Origin: Rhizosphaericola mali
GTDB lineage: Bacteria > Bacteroidota > Bacteroidia > Chitinophagales > Chitinophagaceae
DNA: 64,000 nucleotides
Assembly: GCF_004337365.2 (NCBI RefSeq)
Contig: NZ_CP044016.1
Coordinates: 744,001 to 808,000, forward strand
Reading direction: 5' to 3'
Positions 17,972-27,163 of this stretch are shown piece after piece. Numbering within the stretch: position 1 is the first letter of the stretch; each line of letters opens with the position of its first letter. The notes under the pieces were generated by a model. That model was given only the letters and a program-made list of their open reading frames with translations, was not told the DNA's origin and did no database searches. Position numbers and translations under genes: made by a program.

Positions 17972-19255
17972 CTAAAACAAAATATTTTCAATTCTAGTAT
18001 CTTCATCTGCCATATCAGGAATTAATTCGGATTTATATTCCCCTGCATCCAATTTTTTCTTGGTCGCTTTGAACGCCTCAATAGTTGTGTGGATATCTTC
18101 TTCGCTATGTGCTGCTGTAGGAATAATACGGAAAATGATTTCTCCTTTTGGAATGACGGGATAAACAACAATAGAGCAGAAAATACCGTAAGTTTCTCTA
18201 AGATCTTTAACCATTGTGGTTGCTTCTTCTACGCCTCCATTCATATATATTGGAGTTACGACGGTATTTGTATTTCCAATATTAAAACCACTTTCTTTTA
18301 ATTTTTTTTGCAAATACAATGCATTGTGCCAAAGTTTGTCTTTAAATTCTGGATTGGTTTGCAACATATCCAAACGTTTTAAATTACCGATAACATAAGG
18401 CATCGGCATGCTCTTTGCAAAAATTTGAGAGCGAATATTGTAACGGATATAGTCTATGATAATTTTCGGACCGCAAACGAATCCTCCAATGGATGCCATT
18501 GATTTTGCAAATGTGGAAAAATACAAATCAATTCCGTCTTGACAATCTTGTTCTTCTCCAGCTCCAGCACCTGTTTTACCCAATGTGCCAAAACCATGCG
18601 CATCGTCTACCAATAAACGGAATGCATATTTTTCTTTTAATTCAATGATTTCTTTCAACTTTCCTTGATCGCCCGCCATACCAAAAACACCTTCCGTAAT
18701 TACGAGAATGCCGCCTTGTGGTTGAGATTCTAATAATTTTTCAGCTCTTTGTAATTGCTTTTCACAATCTTCCACGTCATTGTGCTTGTAGGCATATCTT
18801 TTACCTGGCAGAAGGCGCAAACCGTCAATGATGCAAGCGTGACATTCTGCATCGTAGACAACAACATCGTGTCGTCCGCAGATGGCATCGATTGTACTCA
18901 TAATACCTTGATAACCGTAGTTAAGCAAAATAGCATCTTCTTTTTGTTCGAATTTTGCCAATCTTTGCTCTAGTTTTTCATGATAATTGGTATTTCCACT
19001 CATCATGCGAGAGCCCATAGGTAATGCAAGTCCCCATTCTTGTGCTGCATCTCCATCCACTTTTCTAATTTCAGGATGATTAGCAAGTCCCAAGTAATTG
19101 TTGAGACTCCAGACGATCATGTCTTTTCCTCTAAATTTCATGTGAGGGCCAGCTTCTCCTTCCAATTTTGGAAAGGCGAAATATCCGTGTGCTCTTTTTC
19201 TATATTGACCTATTGGGCCATAATTCTTAATCAGATTATCAAAAATATCTGCCAT
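17972..19255 (-). CDS. spt: Serine palmitoyltransferase / alpha-oxoamine synthase
   Basis: PLP enzyme of 427 residues in the alpha-oxoamine synthase family, which condense an amino acid with an acyl-CoA. The PLP lysine is in STFAKSMASIGGF (about 247). The aldimine-region His is in VYDAECHACIIDG, and the Asp/His pair in LLVDDAHGFGTLG. The N-terminal GPIGQYRKRAHGYFAFP and the C-terminal tail match Bacteroidota serine palmitoyltransferases, the first step of sphingolipid synthesis. An alternative is a cysteate acyltransferase for sulfonolipids; the comB gene at 14.9 kb makes this worth testing. It is transcribed alone or leads into the HExxH-ubiA-ruvX series. Confidence 0.88.
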   Translation of the reverse strand: MADIFDNLIKNYGPIGQYRKRAHGYFAFPKLEGEAGPHMKFRGKDMIVWSLNNYLGLANHPEIRKVDGDAAQEWGLALPMGSRMMSGNTNYHEKLEQRLAKFEQKEDAILLNYGYQGIMSTIDAICGRHDVVVYDAECHACIIDGLRLLPGKRYAYKHNDVEDCEKQLQRAEKLLESQPQGGILVITEGVFGMAGDQGKLKEIIELKEKYAFRLLVDDAHGFGTLGKTGAGAGEEQDCQDGIDLYFSTFAKSMASIGGFVCGPKIIIDYIRYNIRSQIFAKSMPMPYVIGNLKRLDMLQTNPEFKDKLWHNALYLQKKLKESGFNIGNTNTVVTPIYMNGGVEEATTMVKDLRETYGIFCSIVVYPVIPKGEIIFRIIPTAAHSEEDIHTTIEAFKATKKKLDAGEYKSELIPDMADEDTRIENILF

Positions 19256-19443
19256 CGTTCTATCTTTTTTGCCGGGAGGGAGACCGAATTTCTTTTAAAT
19301 TGATAGTAATTATTTGATTTAAATTTCCCTCGATAATTCGTTCAAAGGTAAGTTATTATACATTTTAATGAACAATTTTCCATTTGAAGTGATAATTGAA
19401 ACCTTGTAACAGTAAAAAAATGGGTATCCGTGTAATTATTAGG

Positions 19444-19451
19444 TAAATTTG
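19444..19451 (+). promoter_or_regulatory. Possible -7 promoter element for the metal ATPase
   Basis: TAAATTTG, an exact TAnnTTTG match, lies 37 bases before the ATPase start codon. The upstream -33 box at the expected spacing is weak (TGGG), so the promoter may need an activator. Confidence 0.4.
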
Positions 19452-19488
19452 TATCTAGAAATTTTTAGAAAAATTTAGGAGTTGAAAT

Positions 19489-21372
19489 ATGAAATTACCT
19501 TTTCAAAATAAAAAATTTACGCTGCTTTTTATCGCTGCTATATTGGTTGTGATATTGGAAATTGCTGCGCAATTGGGATGGGAAATTCCTTTTCCTTTTT
19601 CTGCCATTATTTATGCCGCATTTGTATTAGGATTTGGATACCAGATTATAATTAATGGTTTTAAAAATTTATTCAAATTAAAATTTGGAAGCGTCAGTTT
19701 ATTGATGCTTGTTGCAGTTGCTGGCGCTTTTTATTTGGGAGAATATTCCGAAGGCGCTGTCGTGATGGTTTTGTATGTTTTAGGTGAAACTTTGGAAGAT
19801 GTAGGTGTCGACAATAGCAAGTCAGCCTTGGAAAATCTGGTAAATAAAGCACCAAGATTGGTGTATATCAAAGATATTCCAGAACCTGTACAGATTGACA
19901 AAATTCAAATTGGTTCAATAGTCAAAATCAAACCAGGTGAATTGATTCCAATGGATGGAAAGATTGTTACAGGCGCTAGTTCAATTGACGAATCCGCAAT
20001 AACCGGCGAACCCATTTCTAAGAATAAATCGCTTGGAGATCTTGTGTTTGCTGGCACGCTAAATAATGAAGGTTATATCGAAATCGAAACGACCAAATTA
20101 TCCGCCGATACAACATTTTCGAAAATTATCAAGTTGACTTTTCAAGCGACCGCGAATAAAAGTGAAAAACAAAAATTCATTCAAAAATTTGCCAAAAAAT
20201 ACACGCCTGCCATTTTGATTTTGGCAGTTATTTGTTTTTTGGTAAGCGCATTTATTTTGCATCATGAATGGAAAGAAGCGTTGAATCAAGCCATTTCGCT
20301 TTTAGTTATTGGTTGCCCTTGTGCGTTGGTAATTTCCACACCAGTTTCCATATATGCCGCGATTGGTAATGCCTCTTCGCAAGGTGCGATTATTAAAGGG
20401 GGAAAATTTTTGGAAGAATTAGCAGAAATTAAAGCATTGGCTTTGGACAAAACGCGTACGATAACTTTTGGACAACCGGTAGTTTCGGATATAATTATGT
20501 TGAACGGCACAAGCAAAGAAGAATTGCTAGCCTGTACAGCGGGAGCGGAGCAGTTTTCTGAACATCCTGTAGCGCAAGCCATTGTATTTGCGAGTGAAAA
20601 AGAAGGTTTCCAACCGCATCATGCACATAAATACAAATCCATTTCTGGTAAAGGTGCTATTGCGGAGTGTCTTATTTGTAAAGATGAAACGATAACTGCA
20701 GGAACCCTTGATTTTGTTGGCGAAAAAGAAAAAATACAACAAGAAGAAAAGGATATTGTAACCAAACTTTCGCATGAGGGGAAAACAAGTGTTGTGGTCA
20801 GTTTTGGTAAAGGTGTTGCGGGTATTTTGGGTTTGGTAGATGAGATTAAAAGTGATAGTGCCGCAGCCATCCATGAATTGAAAAAAATAGGTGTTGAGCC
20901 GATTATGTTGACGGGCGATAATCAATTTGCAGGTAATTATATAGGTCAAAAAGCAGGTATTGATAAAGTTTATGGTAATCTTTTACCAGAAGGAAAAAGC
21001 AAAAAAATAGAAGAGTTGCAACAGCAATTTGGATCGGTCGCAATGGTGGGTGATGGTATTAATGATGCTCCTGCATTGGCGAAAAGTAATGTAGGTATTG
21101 CCATGGGCGCAGCGGGAAGTGATGTGGCGATAGAAACTGCAAATGTTGCTTTGATGAATGATAAATTATCTTTAATTCCTTTTATTATCAGATTGGGTCG
21201 AGCAACAGTCAAACAAATTAAGGTCAATACCTACGGTGCAATCATTGTCAAAGTTTTAGTTGCAATTTTAGCATTTTCTGGTTATAGCAGTTTGGTTTTG
21301 GCAATATTGGCTGACGTTGGCGTAATGATTCTCGTTATTTTATTGAGTTTGCGACTTAGAAGTTTTAAATAA
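19489..21372 (+). CDS. P1B-type heavy-metal (Zn/Cd/Pb) ATPase without metal-binding domain
   Basis: Metal-exporting P-type ATPase of 627 residues. It begins directly with membrane helices, so the usual N-terminal HMA or Cys-rich domain is absent. In order: actuator loop with ITGEPISK, CPC motif in GCPCALVIS (Cys276), phosphorylation site at Asp320, SEHPVAQAI (P1B His-Pro), and hinge VGDGINDAPAL. The last helices have a Lys (IIVKVLV) and LADVG (DxG), the P1B-2 metal-site pattern. The phosphorylation motif reads DKTRT instead of DKTGT, an unusual substitution at residue 323. The gene is monocistronic with a -7 element 37 bases upstream. Export of Zn or Cd is the best guess; iron (PfeT-like) is an alternative. 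Confidence 0.87.
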   Translation: MKLPFQNKKFTLLFIAAILVVILEIAAQLGWEIPFPFSAIIYAAFVLGFGYQIIINGFKNLFKLKFGSVSLLMLVAVAGAFYLGEYSEGAVVMVLYVLGETLEDVGVDNSKSALENLVNKAPRLVYIKDIPEPVQIDKIQIGSIVKIKPGELIPMDGKIVTGASSIDESAITGEPISKNKSLGDLVFAGTLNNEGYIEIETTKLSADTTFSKIIKLTFQATANKSEKQKFIQKFAKKYTPAILILAVICFLVSAFILHHEWKEALNQAISLLVIGCPCALVISTPVSIYAAIGNASSQGAIIKGGKFLEELAEIKALALDKTRTITFGQPVVSDIIMLNGTSKEELLACTAGAEQFSEHPVAQAIVFASEKEGFQPHHAHKYKSISGKGAIAECLICKDETITAGTLDFVGEKEKIQQEEKDIVTKLSHEGKTSVVVSFGKGVAGILGLVDEIKSDSAAAIHELKKIGVEPIMLTGDNQFAGNYIGQKAGIDKVYGNLLPEGKSKKIEELQQQFGSVAMVGDGINDAPALAKSNVGIAMGAAGSDVAIETANVALMNDKLSLIPFIIRLGRATVKQIKVNTYGAIIVKVLVAILAFSGYSSLVLAILADVGVMILVILLSLRLRSFK

Positions 21373-21456
21373 TGGACAAATAAAGATGCGGAATTTTGAT
21401 ATTTTTTGCGGATATTTGAGTTTTGATTACTTTTTCTTCATATAATTTTTATTTTA

Positions 21457-22593
21457 ATGGATAGTAGAAGAGATTTTCTTTTGAAGTCAGGTATGGCGAC
21501 TGGTGCATTTGGATTGAATAGTTTGGGTGCGATTTTCGGTCAAAATGTTCATGGAAAAGCTAAAAAGGGCAAATTAAAACTAACTTTTAAACCCTACACG
21601 TTAGAATTGGCGCATGTATTTACACTTGCAAACAGTTCGCGTACTTCTACTCCAGATGTTTTGACACAAATTGAATATGACGGAATTATCGGTTACGGCG
21701 AAGCTTCCATGCCTCCATATTTAGGGGAAAGTATTGAGTCGGTTACCAAATTTTTATCTAAAGTAGATTTGTCTCAATTCAATGATCCTATGGAAATGGA
21801 GAAAATTTTGGATTATGTGGATAGTATCGAACCTTTAAATAAAGCCGCAAAAGCATCCGTTGATATTGCTTTGCATGATTTAGTAGGAAAAATAATTGGT
21901 CAACCTTGGTGGAAAATATGGGGTTATGATACAGATAAAATGCCCAATACTTCTTATACTATCGGAATTGATACGCCCGAAGTTGTGCGTCAAAAAACAA
22001 AAGAAGCAGCACCTTATAAAATTTTAAAAGTAAAATTGGGCCGTGATACGGATAAAGAATTAATAGAAACTATTAGAAGTGTGACGGATAAACCGATTTG
22101 CGTAGATGTTAATCAAGGTTGGAAAGATAAAAATTTCGCTGTGGACATGTCGCATTGGTTAGCTGATAAAGGTGTGGTTTTTATCGAACAGGGAATGCCA
22201 AAAGAAAATGTAGAAGATAATGCTTATTTAACCGAACATAGTCCTATTCCTACATTTGCGGATGAAGCATTTCAAAGATTACCAGATTTAATCAAATGTC
22301 ATGGAGTATATAGTGGTATCAATATCAAATTGATGAAATCTACAGGTTTGCGTGAAGGTCATCGTATGTTGGAGTTAGCGCGCGCATTGGGGATGAAAGT
22401 GATGATTGGTTGTATGACAGAAACTTCTTGTGGTATATCAGCTGCAGCACAATTAGCGCCGATGGTAGATTTCGCGGATTTGGATGGGAATCTTTTGATA
22501 AAAAATGATGCATTTACCGGAATGAAAATCGTAGATGGAAAAGTTACTTTAAATGATTGGCCAGGAATTGGAATAAAACCATTGAAGAAATAG
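21457..22593 (+). CDS. Dipeptide epimerase (L-Ala-D/L-Glu type), enolase superfamily, Tat signal
   Basis: Enolase-superfamily racemase of 378 residues. The N-terminus SRRDFLLKSG is a twin-arginine signal, so the enzyme is exported folded. Catalytic elements: LKVKLGRD (KxK, about 190), CVDVNQGW (metal Asp), FIEQGMP (metal Glu), TFADEAF (metal Asp), and NIKLMKSTG (Lys on the second face). The GCMTETSCGISAA loop near 330 is typical of L-Ala-D/L-Glu epimerases, which help recycle murein peptides. An exported form suggests action on external dipeptides. The Ldh2-type dehydrogenase follows on the same strand after 89 bases. Confidence 0.88.
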   Translation: MDSRRDFLLKSGMATGAFGLNSLGAIFGQNVHGKAKKGKLKLTFKPYTLELAHVFTLANSSRTSTPDVLTQIEYDGIIGYGEASMPPYLGESIESVTKFLSKVDLSQFNDPMEMEKILDYVDSIEPLNKAAKASVDIALHDLVGKIIGQPWWKIWGYDTDKMPNTSYTIGIDTPEVVRQKTKEAAPYKILKVKLGRDTDKELIETIRSVTDKPICVDVNQGWKDKNFAVDMSHWLADKGVVFIEQGMPKENVEDNAYLTEHSPIPTFADEAFQRLPDLIKCHGVYSGINIKLMKSTGLREGHRMLELARALGMKVMIGCMTETSCGISAAAQLAPMVDFADLDGNLLIKNDAFTGMKIVDGKVTLNDWPGIGIKPLKK

Positions 22594-22682
22594 TTTAAAT
22601 ATATAAAAATTACAGTTTGTTAAAAGTGCAATCAATATTGGTTGTGCTTTTTTATTTTTTACATAGTACCTACCTTGCATCT

Positions 22683-23762
22683 ATGGAAAAAATAATTACT
22701 TATAAATCTTTATATTCTTTTACTGAAAAAATATTTTTAGCAATTGGTTGTTCTCCTGAGCATGCAGCACTTGCGGCAGATGTTTTATTGCAGGCGGACT
22801 TAAGAGGTGTCGATAGCCATGGAACGGCACGTTTGTCTGGTTATGTTAGACTATGGGAAGTCGGTAGAGTAAATACCCAACCACAAATCAAAATAACCTA
22901 TGAAACTCCGTCAACTGCGGTTGTAGATGGAGATCGAGGATTAGGGTTGGTTGTAGCACCTTTTGCTATGAAAGTAGCTATGGAAAAAGCCAATAATGTT
23001 GGTACTGGCTGGGTAAGTGTAAAAAATAGTAATCATTTTGGGATTGCCGGATATCACGCCATGATGGCATTGGAAAATGACATGATCGGTATAGCAATGA
23101 CTAACGCAAGTGCATTGGTCGCTCCGACCAATTCTAAAGAAAGGATGTTGGGTACGAATCCAATAGCGGTGGCAGTACCTGCTGACAATGAGCCAGCATT
23201 TGTGTCAGATATGGCAACAGCAGCGGCGGCAAACGGAAAATTAGAAATAGCTCAACGCAAGGGTTATGATATTCCTGAAGGATGGGCGCAAACTTTAGAC
23301 GGTACACCTACAATACAATCTGATATTTTAAAGCATCAAGGAGCTTTACTGCCTTTGGGTAGTGATGAAAAACATGGTAGTCACAAAGGTTATTGTCTGG
23401 CAAGTGTTGTAGATATATTCTCTGCTGTTCTAAGTGGAGCGTCTTATGGACCATGGGCACCTCCTTTTCCTGCTTATGTGCCGTTACCTACAAATATGCC
23501 AGGGGAAGGATTGGGACATTTTTTAGGAGCAATGCGTGTAGATGCTTTTCGCCCTGCCGTAGAATTTAAAAAGGAAATGGATCATTGGATTAGTAGATTT
23601 CGCGAGGCAAAGCCTATTGTGCCAGACAAAAAAGTTTTAATACCTGGTGATCCAGAGAGAGAAATGACGGCAATTAGAATGAAAGATGGTATTCCAATTA
23701 ATGATATCGTATGGTCCGATTTAGAAGATTTGTCAACTAGATTTCACATTAAATTAATCTAA
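22683..23762 (+). CDS. Ldh2/malate-lactate dehydrogenase family oxidoreductase
   Basis: NAD(P)-dependent dehydrogenase of the sulfolactate/malate/ureidoglycolate family, about 359 residues. The frame can be read from a TTG at 22617, but the ATG at 22683 begins MEKIITYKSLYSFTEKI, matching the usual cytosolic start. Motifs: ADLRGVDSHGTARL (about residue 42), KNSNHFGIAGYHAM (catalytic His region, about 117), TNASALVAPTNSKERMLGTN, and SDEKHGSHKGYCLA. Members act on malate, lactate, sulfolactate, ureidoglycolate or keto-lactams, so the substrate stays open. It is likely cotranscribed with the dipeptide epimerase. Sulfolactate dehydrogenase belongs to this family, which is of interest because comB is 7 kb away. 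Confidence 0.85.
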   Translation: MEKIITYKSLYSFTEKIFLAIGCSPEHAALAADVLLQADLRGVDSHGTARLSGYVRLWEVGRVNTQPQIKITYETPSTAVVDGDRGLGLVVAPFAMKVAMEKANNVGTGWVSVKNSNHFGIAGYHAMMALENDMIGIAMTNASALVAPTNSKERMLGTNPIAVAVPADNEPAFVSDMATAAAANGKLEIAQRKGYDIPEGWAQTLDGTPTIQSDILKHQGALLPLGSDEKHGSHKGYCLASVVDIFSAVLSGASYGPWAPPFPAYVPLPTNMPGEGLGHFLGAMRVDAFRPAVEFKKEMDHWISRFREAKPIVPDKKVLIPGDPEREMTAIRMKDGIPINDIVWSDLEDLSTRFHIKLI

Positions 23763-23935
23763 AACTATTTTTATTGCCTAAATATTAAATGATTATTATT
23801 CTTGATACTTTGTCAAAATTCGTTTTGTTTAAAGATTTGATCATTTGTTTAACTTTTTTTCAAAAATTAGATATAGAAAAAATCCTTTTGTTAAAGGTTG
23901 ATTATTAAAACGTTAACTAATTGGCATAGGATTTG

Positions 23936-23943
23936 TACTTTTG
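23936..23943 (+). promoter_or_regulatory. Promoter -7 box for the OmpA-like gene
   Basis: TACTTTTG is an exact match to TAnnTTTG and lies 43 bases before the start codon. The -33 region 19 bases upstream is only a partial match (TTAA). The 170 bases before it are AT-rich with no other feature I can name. Confidence 0.65.
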
Positions 23944-23986
23944 CCGACAGTTTAAACTTTATTCAGGGTTTAAAAATTAAATTCTT

Positions 23987-25411
23987 ATGATAAACAAAAT
24001 GAACAAAAAAGTCATTATGGCTGCATTGGCAGCTGCAGTTGCAGGTACAGTATCTGCACAAGACGCTACAAGCGATTCTTTACAAGCTTCTGAACAAGGT
24101 AGAGTTGTTCCTTTCAGTGGTGTAGAAGGTATGCGCACTTGGTCTTTTGGTTTCTATGGTGGAGGTTCTGCTCCATTTGGTTTGCCAAACGGTAGTGGAA
24201 ATTATTTCAATAATTTCAACCCTAAAACTGTAGACCTTCTTTATGGTGGTTATTTAAGAAAGCAATTGTCGCATAATTTCGCTTTACAAGCAGATTTCAT
24301 GCGCGGTGTAGTTAAAGGGAGTGTTAAGGGTAGCCAAACAACAACAAGCTCAATTAGAGGCGGTGTTGCTGATGCTACGGATTTTAAAACAAGTATTGAT
24401 TATGCAATTTCAATGAATGCTGTATTTAATTTTGGTACAGTAAACTGGTTGCATGGTAAAACAGCCTTTATTCCATACGTAACTGCTGGTGGTGGTACGA
24501 TGAGATTTAAAACAGAAAATGATGGTCAGTTGGTTCCAACTACAGGTGGTAACACTTATAGAAACGAATTCTATTTACCTGTTGGTATTGGTGCTAAATT
24601 TATATTGTCTAACACTGTAAATTTGGATTTGAACTACAAAGTAAATTTAGTAAATGCTAAAGATTTTGATGGTGTTTCCAATACTACTTACAATAACAGA
24701 GATCAATTTTCTCAATTGAATTTAGGTCTTGAGTTTGCTATTGGTAAGAAAAATAAACCTCAATTGATCCAACATAACCCAGCTCATGCGTTAGCACAAG
24801 ATCTTTGGGATAAAAACAATGCATTAAAAGCTCAATTGGCTGCTCAACAAGAAGAATTAGAAGCTCAATCTGCAAAACACAATACAGATGTTGCTAATTT
24901 GCAAAGTCAATTAGATGCAGCAAAAGTTGATTCAGATGGAGATGGTGTTTCTGATTTATTTGATAAATGTCCAAATACGCCATCTGGTACTCAAGTTGAT
25001 GGATCTGGTTGCCCAATCAAATTGACTAATACGATCATCAAACAAGAAAGAGTGATCACTAAAGAAGATCAACAAGTTGTAACTGATGCGGTTAAAAATC
25101 TTGAATTTGATTTCGCAAAAGCAACAATTCGTGAACACTCTGATGCTGCATTGGATCGTTTGGCTGATTTGTTGAAAGCTAAAAACTTCAATTTAAAATT
25201 ATCTGGTTATACTGATAACGTAGGTAGTGTAGCAGCAAACTTGAAATTATCTAAAGAACGTGCTAATGCAGTTAAAGAATATTTAGTTGCTCAAGGTGTA
25301 AACGAATCTCAAATAGTATCTGAAGGTTTTGGTAAGGCAAATCCAATTGCATCTAACAAAACTGAAGCAGGACGTCAAATGAATCGTCGTGTTGAATTCA
25401 AATTATTCTAA
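23987..25411 (+). CDS. OmpA-family outer-membrane protein
   Basis: Cell-envelope anchor protein of 474 residues; the second Met (23999) is an equally good start. The signal peptide ends GTVSAQ. Residues about 45-260 form an N-terminal beta-barrel (WSFGFYGGGSAPFG to LNLGLEFAIGKK). A coiled-coil-like Ala/Gln/Glu stretch covers about 270-305. One thrombospondin type 3 repeat follows (DSDGDGVSDLFDKCPNTP). The C-terminal OmpA domain is about 355-474, with FDFAKATIREHSD and the peptidoglycan-binding LSGYTDNVG...LSKERANAVKEYL. It probably ties the outer membrane to peptidoglycan and is abundant: it has a good promoter and an independent strong terminator. Confidence 0.92.
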   Translation: MINKMNKKVIMAALAAAVAGTVSAQDATSDSLQASEQGRVVPFSGVEGMRTWSFGFYGGGSAPFGLPNGSGNYFNNFNPKTVDLLYGGYLRKQLSHNFALQADFMRGVVKGSVKGSQTTTSSIRGGVADATDFKTSIDYAISMNAVFNFGTVNWLHGKTAFIPYVTAGGGTMRFKTENDGQLVPTTGGNTYRNEFYLPVGIGAKFILSNTVNLDLNYKVNLVNAKDFDGVSNTTYNNRDQFSQLNLGLEFAIGKKNKPQLIQHNPAHALAQDLWDKNNALKAQLAAQQEELEAQSAKHNTDVANLQSQLDAAKVDSDGDGVSDLFDKCPNTPSGTQVDGSGCPIKLTNTIIKQERVITKEDQQVVTDAVKNLEFDFAKATIREHSDAALDRLADLLKAKNFNLKLSGYTDNVGSVAANLKLSKERANAVKEYLVAQGVNESQIVSEGFGKANPIASNKTEAGRQMNRRVEFKLF

Positions 25412-25443
25412 TATTATTTTCGAATAATTAGTTTAAAATATAG

Positions 25444-25475
25444 AGCGGATCGTTGCAAAACGATCCGCTTTTTTA
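25444..25475 (+). terminator. Rho-independent terminator after the OmpA-like gene
   Basis: Perfect 11-bp GC-rich stem (25444-25454 with 25459-25469), a GCAA tetraloop of the GNRA type, and a run of six T. One of the strongest terminators in the window. Confidence 0.92.
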
Positions 25476-25582
25476 TGTTTAAAAATGAATTGCAAATTTG
25501 TACATGTTGAATTTAATTTAGATACATTATATTCGCTATCCCGATTTTGATCGGAAAATGTATAGAAATTAAATATCTATTT

Positions 25583-26902
25583 ATGAAAGTGATGAAATTT
25601 GGAGGCACTTCCGTAGGAAAACCGGAAAGAATGCATCAAGTGGCTGAGTTAATTACGAAAGAGGTAGAACCTAAAATCGTCGTATTAAGCGCTTTGAGTG
25701 GAACGACTAATTCATTGGTTCAGATCAGTGATAAGTTGGCAGCTTTTGATAAGGAAGGTGCAGAGAAAATTATTGAAGATTTACATATTCACTATAAGTT
25801 ATTTATCAATCAGCTTTTAACTAAGGAAGAATATAGGCAAAAAGCCTTAGTGATAATCGGAGAGCATTTTGAATTTTTGCATATCATTTTAAAAATATCT
25901 TTTAGTGAGGCTTTGGCAAAAGATATTTTGGCGCAAGGTGAATTAATGAGTACCAAACTATTTGATATTTATTTATCCGAAATTGGTGTGGATCATTTGC
26001 TTATTCCTGCATTGGAATTTATGAGTATTGATGAAGAAGGTGAGCCGCATCTTCCTATTATCCGAAATAAATTAACTGCTTTACTCAAGAAACATACAGA
26101 CAAAAAACTTTTTGTAACCCAAGGATATATTTGCCGCAATTCTAGGGGTGAAGTGGATAATTTGAAAAGAGGGGGGAGTGATTATACAGCTTCATTGATT
26201 GCTGCGGCAATAGAGGCGAGTGTATGTGAAATATGGACAGATATTGATGGTATGCACAATAATGATCCCCGAATCGTTGATAAAACGCATCCAATAGAGG
26301 AGTTGAGTTTTGATGAAGCTTCTGAGTTGGCATATTTTGGTGCAAAGATTTTACATCCTACTTGCATCTGGCCGGCGCAACAAACACATGTTCCAGTGAA
26401 ACTTTTGAATACGATGGAACCAAGTGCGAAAGGGACTACTATCCAACAAAAAGTATTTACTCATGGAGCAAAAGCGGTCGCTGCCAAAGATGGGATTATC
26501 GCTATCAAAATTAAGAGTAGTCGTATGCTTTTGGCGTATGGATTTTTGAGAAAAATATTTGAAGTTTTTGAAAAATATAAAACTTCTATTGATATGATTA
26601 CCACATCTGAAGTGGCAGTCTCTGTTACTATAGATTCGGATGAAAATTTGAAACCAATAGTTAAAGAATTAGAACCATTTGGAACCGTGGAAGTAGATCA
26701 CGATATGACTATAGTTTCTGTAGTGGGGGATCATATAGCGGAAACTAGAGATGTTTTGAAAAAAATATTCGATACCATTCATGATATTCCAGTTCGCATG
26801 ATTAGCTACGGTGGTAGTTTGCATAATATTTCTTTTTTAGTACATAAAGACTATAAAATCCAAATGTTACAAACTATAAATAAAGGTGTTTTTGATCTCT
26901 AA
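25583..26902 (+). CDS. lysC: Aspartate kinase, monofunctional
   Basis: First enzyme of the lysine, threonine and methionine pathway, phosphorylating aspartate; about 439 residues. The ATG at 25583 starts MKVMKFGGTSVGKPERM, the invariant KFGGTSV; the open frame upstream to 25547 is not needed. Further motifs: GGSDYTASLIAAAIEA and EIWTDIDGMHNNDPR, then two C-terminal ACT domains (about 300-439) for feedback control, with ITTSEVAVSVTID. No homoserine dehydrogenase domain is fused. The convergent RHH gene ends 35 bases downstream, and the terminator at 26925 serves this gene. Confidence 0.92.
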   Translation: MKVMKFGGTSVGKPERMHQVAELITKEVEPKIVVLSALSGTTNSLVQISDKLAAFDKEGAEKIIEDLHIHYKLFINQLLTKEEYRQKALVIIGEHFEFLHIILKISFSEALAKDILAQGELMSTKLFDIYLSEIGVDHLLIPALEFMSIDEEGEPHLPIIRNKLTALLKKHTDKKLFVTQGYICRNSRGEVDNLKRGGSDYTASLIAAAIEASVCEIWTDIDGMHNNDPRIVDKTHPIEELSFDEASELAYFGAKILHPTCIWPAQQTHVPVKLLNTMEPSAKGTTIQQKVFTHGAKAVAAKDGIIAIKIKSSRMLLAYGFLRKIFEVFEKYKTSIDMITTSEVAVSVTIDSDENLKPIVKELEPFGTVEVDHDMTIVSVVGDHIAETRDVLKKIFDTIHDIPVRMISYGGSLHNISFLVHKDYKIQMLQTINKGVFDL

Positions 26903-26924
26903 TAATTAAGAATGTTTTATTTAA

Positions 26925-26960
26925 ATAACAACGCACTCAATCTTCTGAGTGCGTTGTTAT
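26925..26960. terminator. Bidirectional terminator overlapping the RHH gene 3' end
   Basis: Perfect 15-bp stem (26925-26939 with 26946-26960), 6-base loop. The core is AACGCACTCA/TGAGTGCGTT. The stop codon and last four sense codons of the minus-strand RHH gene are part of it. Confidence 0.85.
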
Positions 26961-27140
26961 TTCTGAACTAATTTCTTTTTCATCACGTAATTTAGGTAAA
27001 AGTCGATTGGTGCTTTTGAGTTGTTGCTGTATGATCCATTCAATCTGACCGTTGACGCTTCTAAATTCGTCAGCGGCCCATTTTTCCAATGCTGCGTACA
27101 TTTTATCGTCTATCCGAAGTACAAATTTTTTCGCTGCCAC
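26937..27140 (-). CDS. Arc-family ribbon-helix-helix DNA-binding protein
   Basis: Small protein of 67 residues. The ribbon strand is KKFVLRIDD (residues 4-12), followed by helix MYAALEKWAADEFRSVNGQI and a second helix EWIIQQQLK. This is the Arc/MetJ/CopG fold and resembles the small Arc-like proteins often found beside SPFH genes. The tail from about residue 45 is charged and probably disordered. It lies 23 bases after the SPFH gene on the same strand. It may autoregulate the pair through the palindrome at 28031-28047. It is not clearly a toxin-antitoxin member because no toxin is adjacent. Confidence 0.85.
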   Translation of the reverse strand: MAAKKFVLRIDDKMYAALEKWAADEFRSVNGQIEWIIQQQLKSTNRLLPKLRDEKEISSEITTHSED

Positions 27141-27163
27141 AATGCCAAAAGTTAATGAGAAAA

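Noticed and set aside
20527..20949. 140-residue minus-strand ORF rich in Phe and Arg
   Set aside because: It is antisense to the P-type ATPase core; composition is that of reversed Lys/Glu codons, and no start signal is seen.
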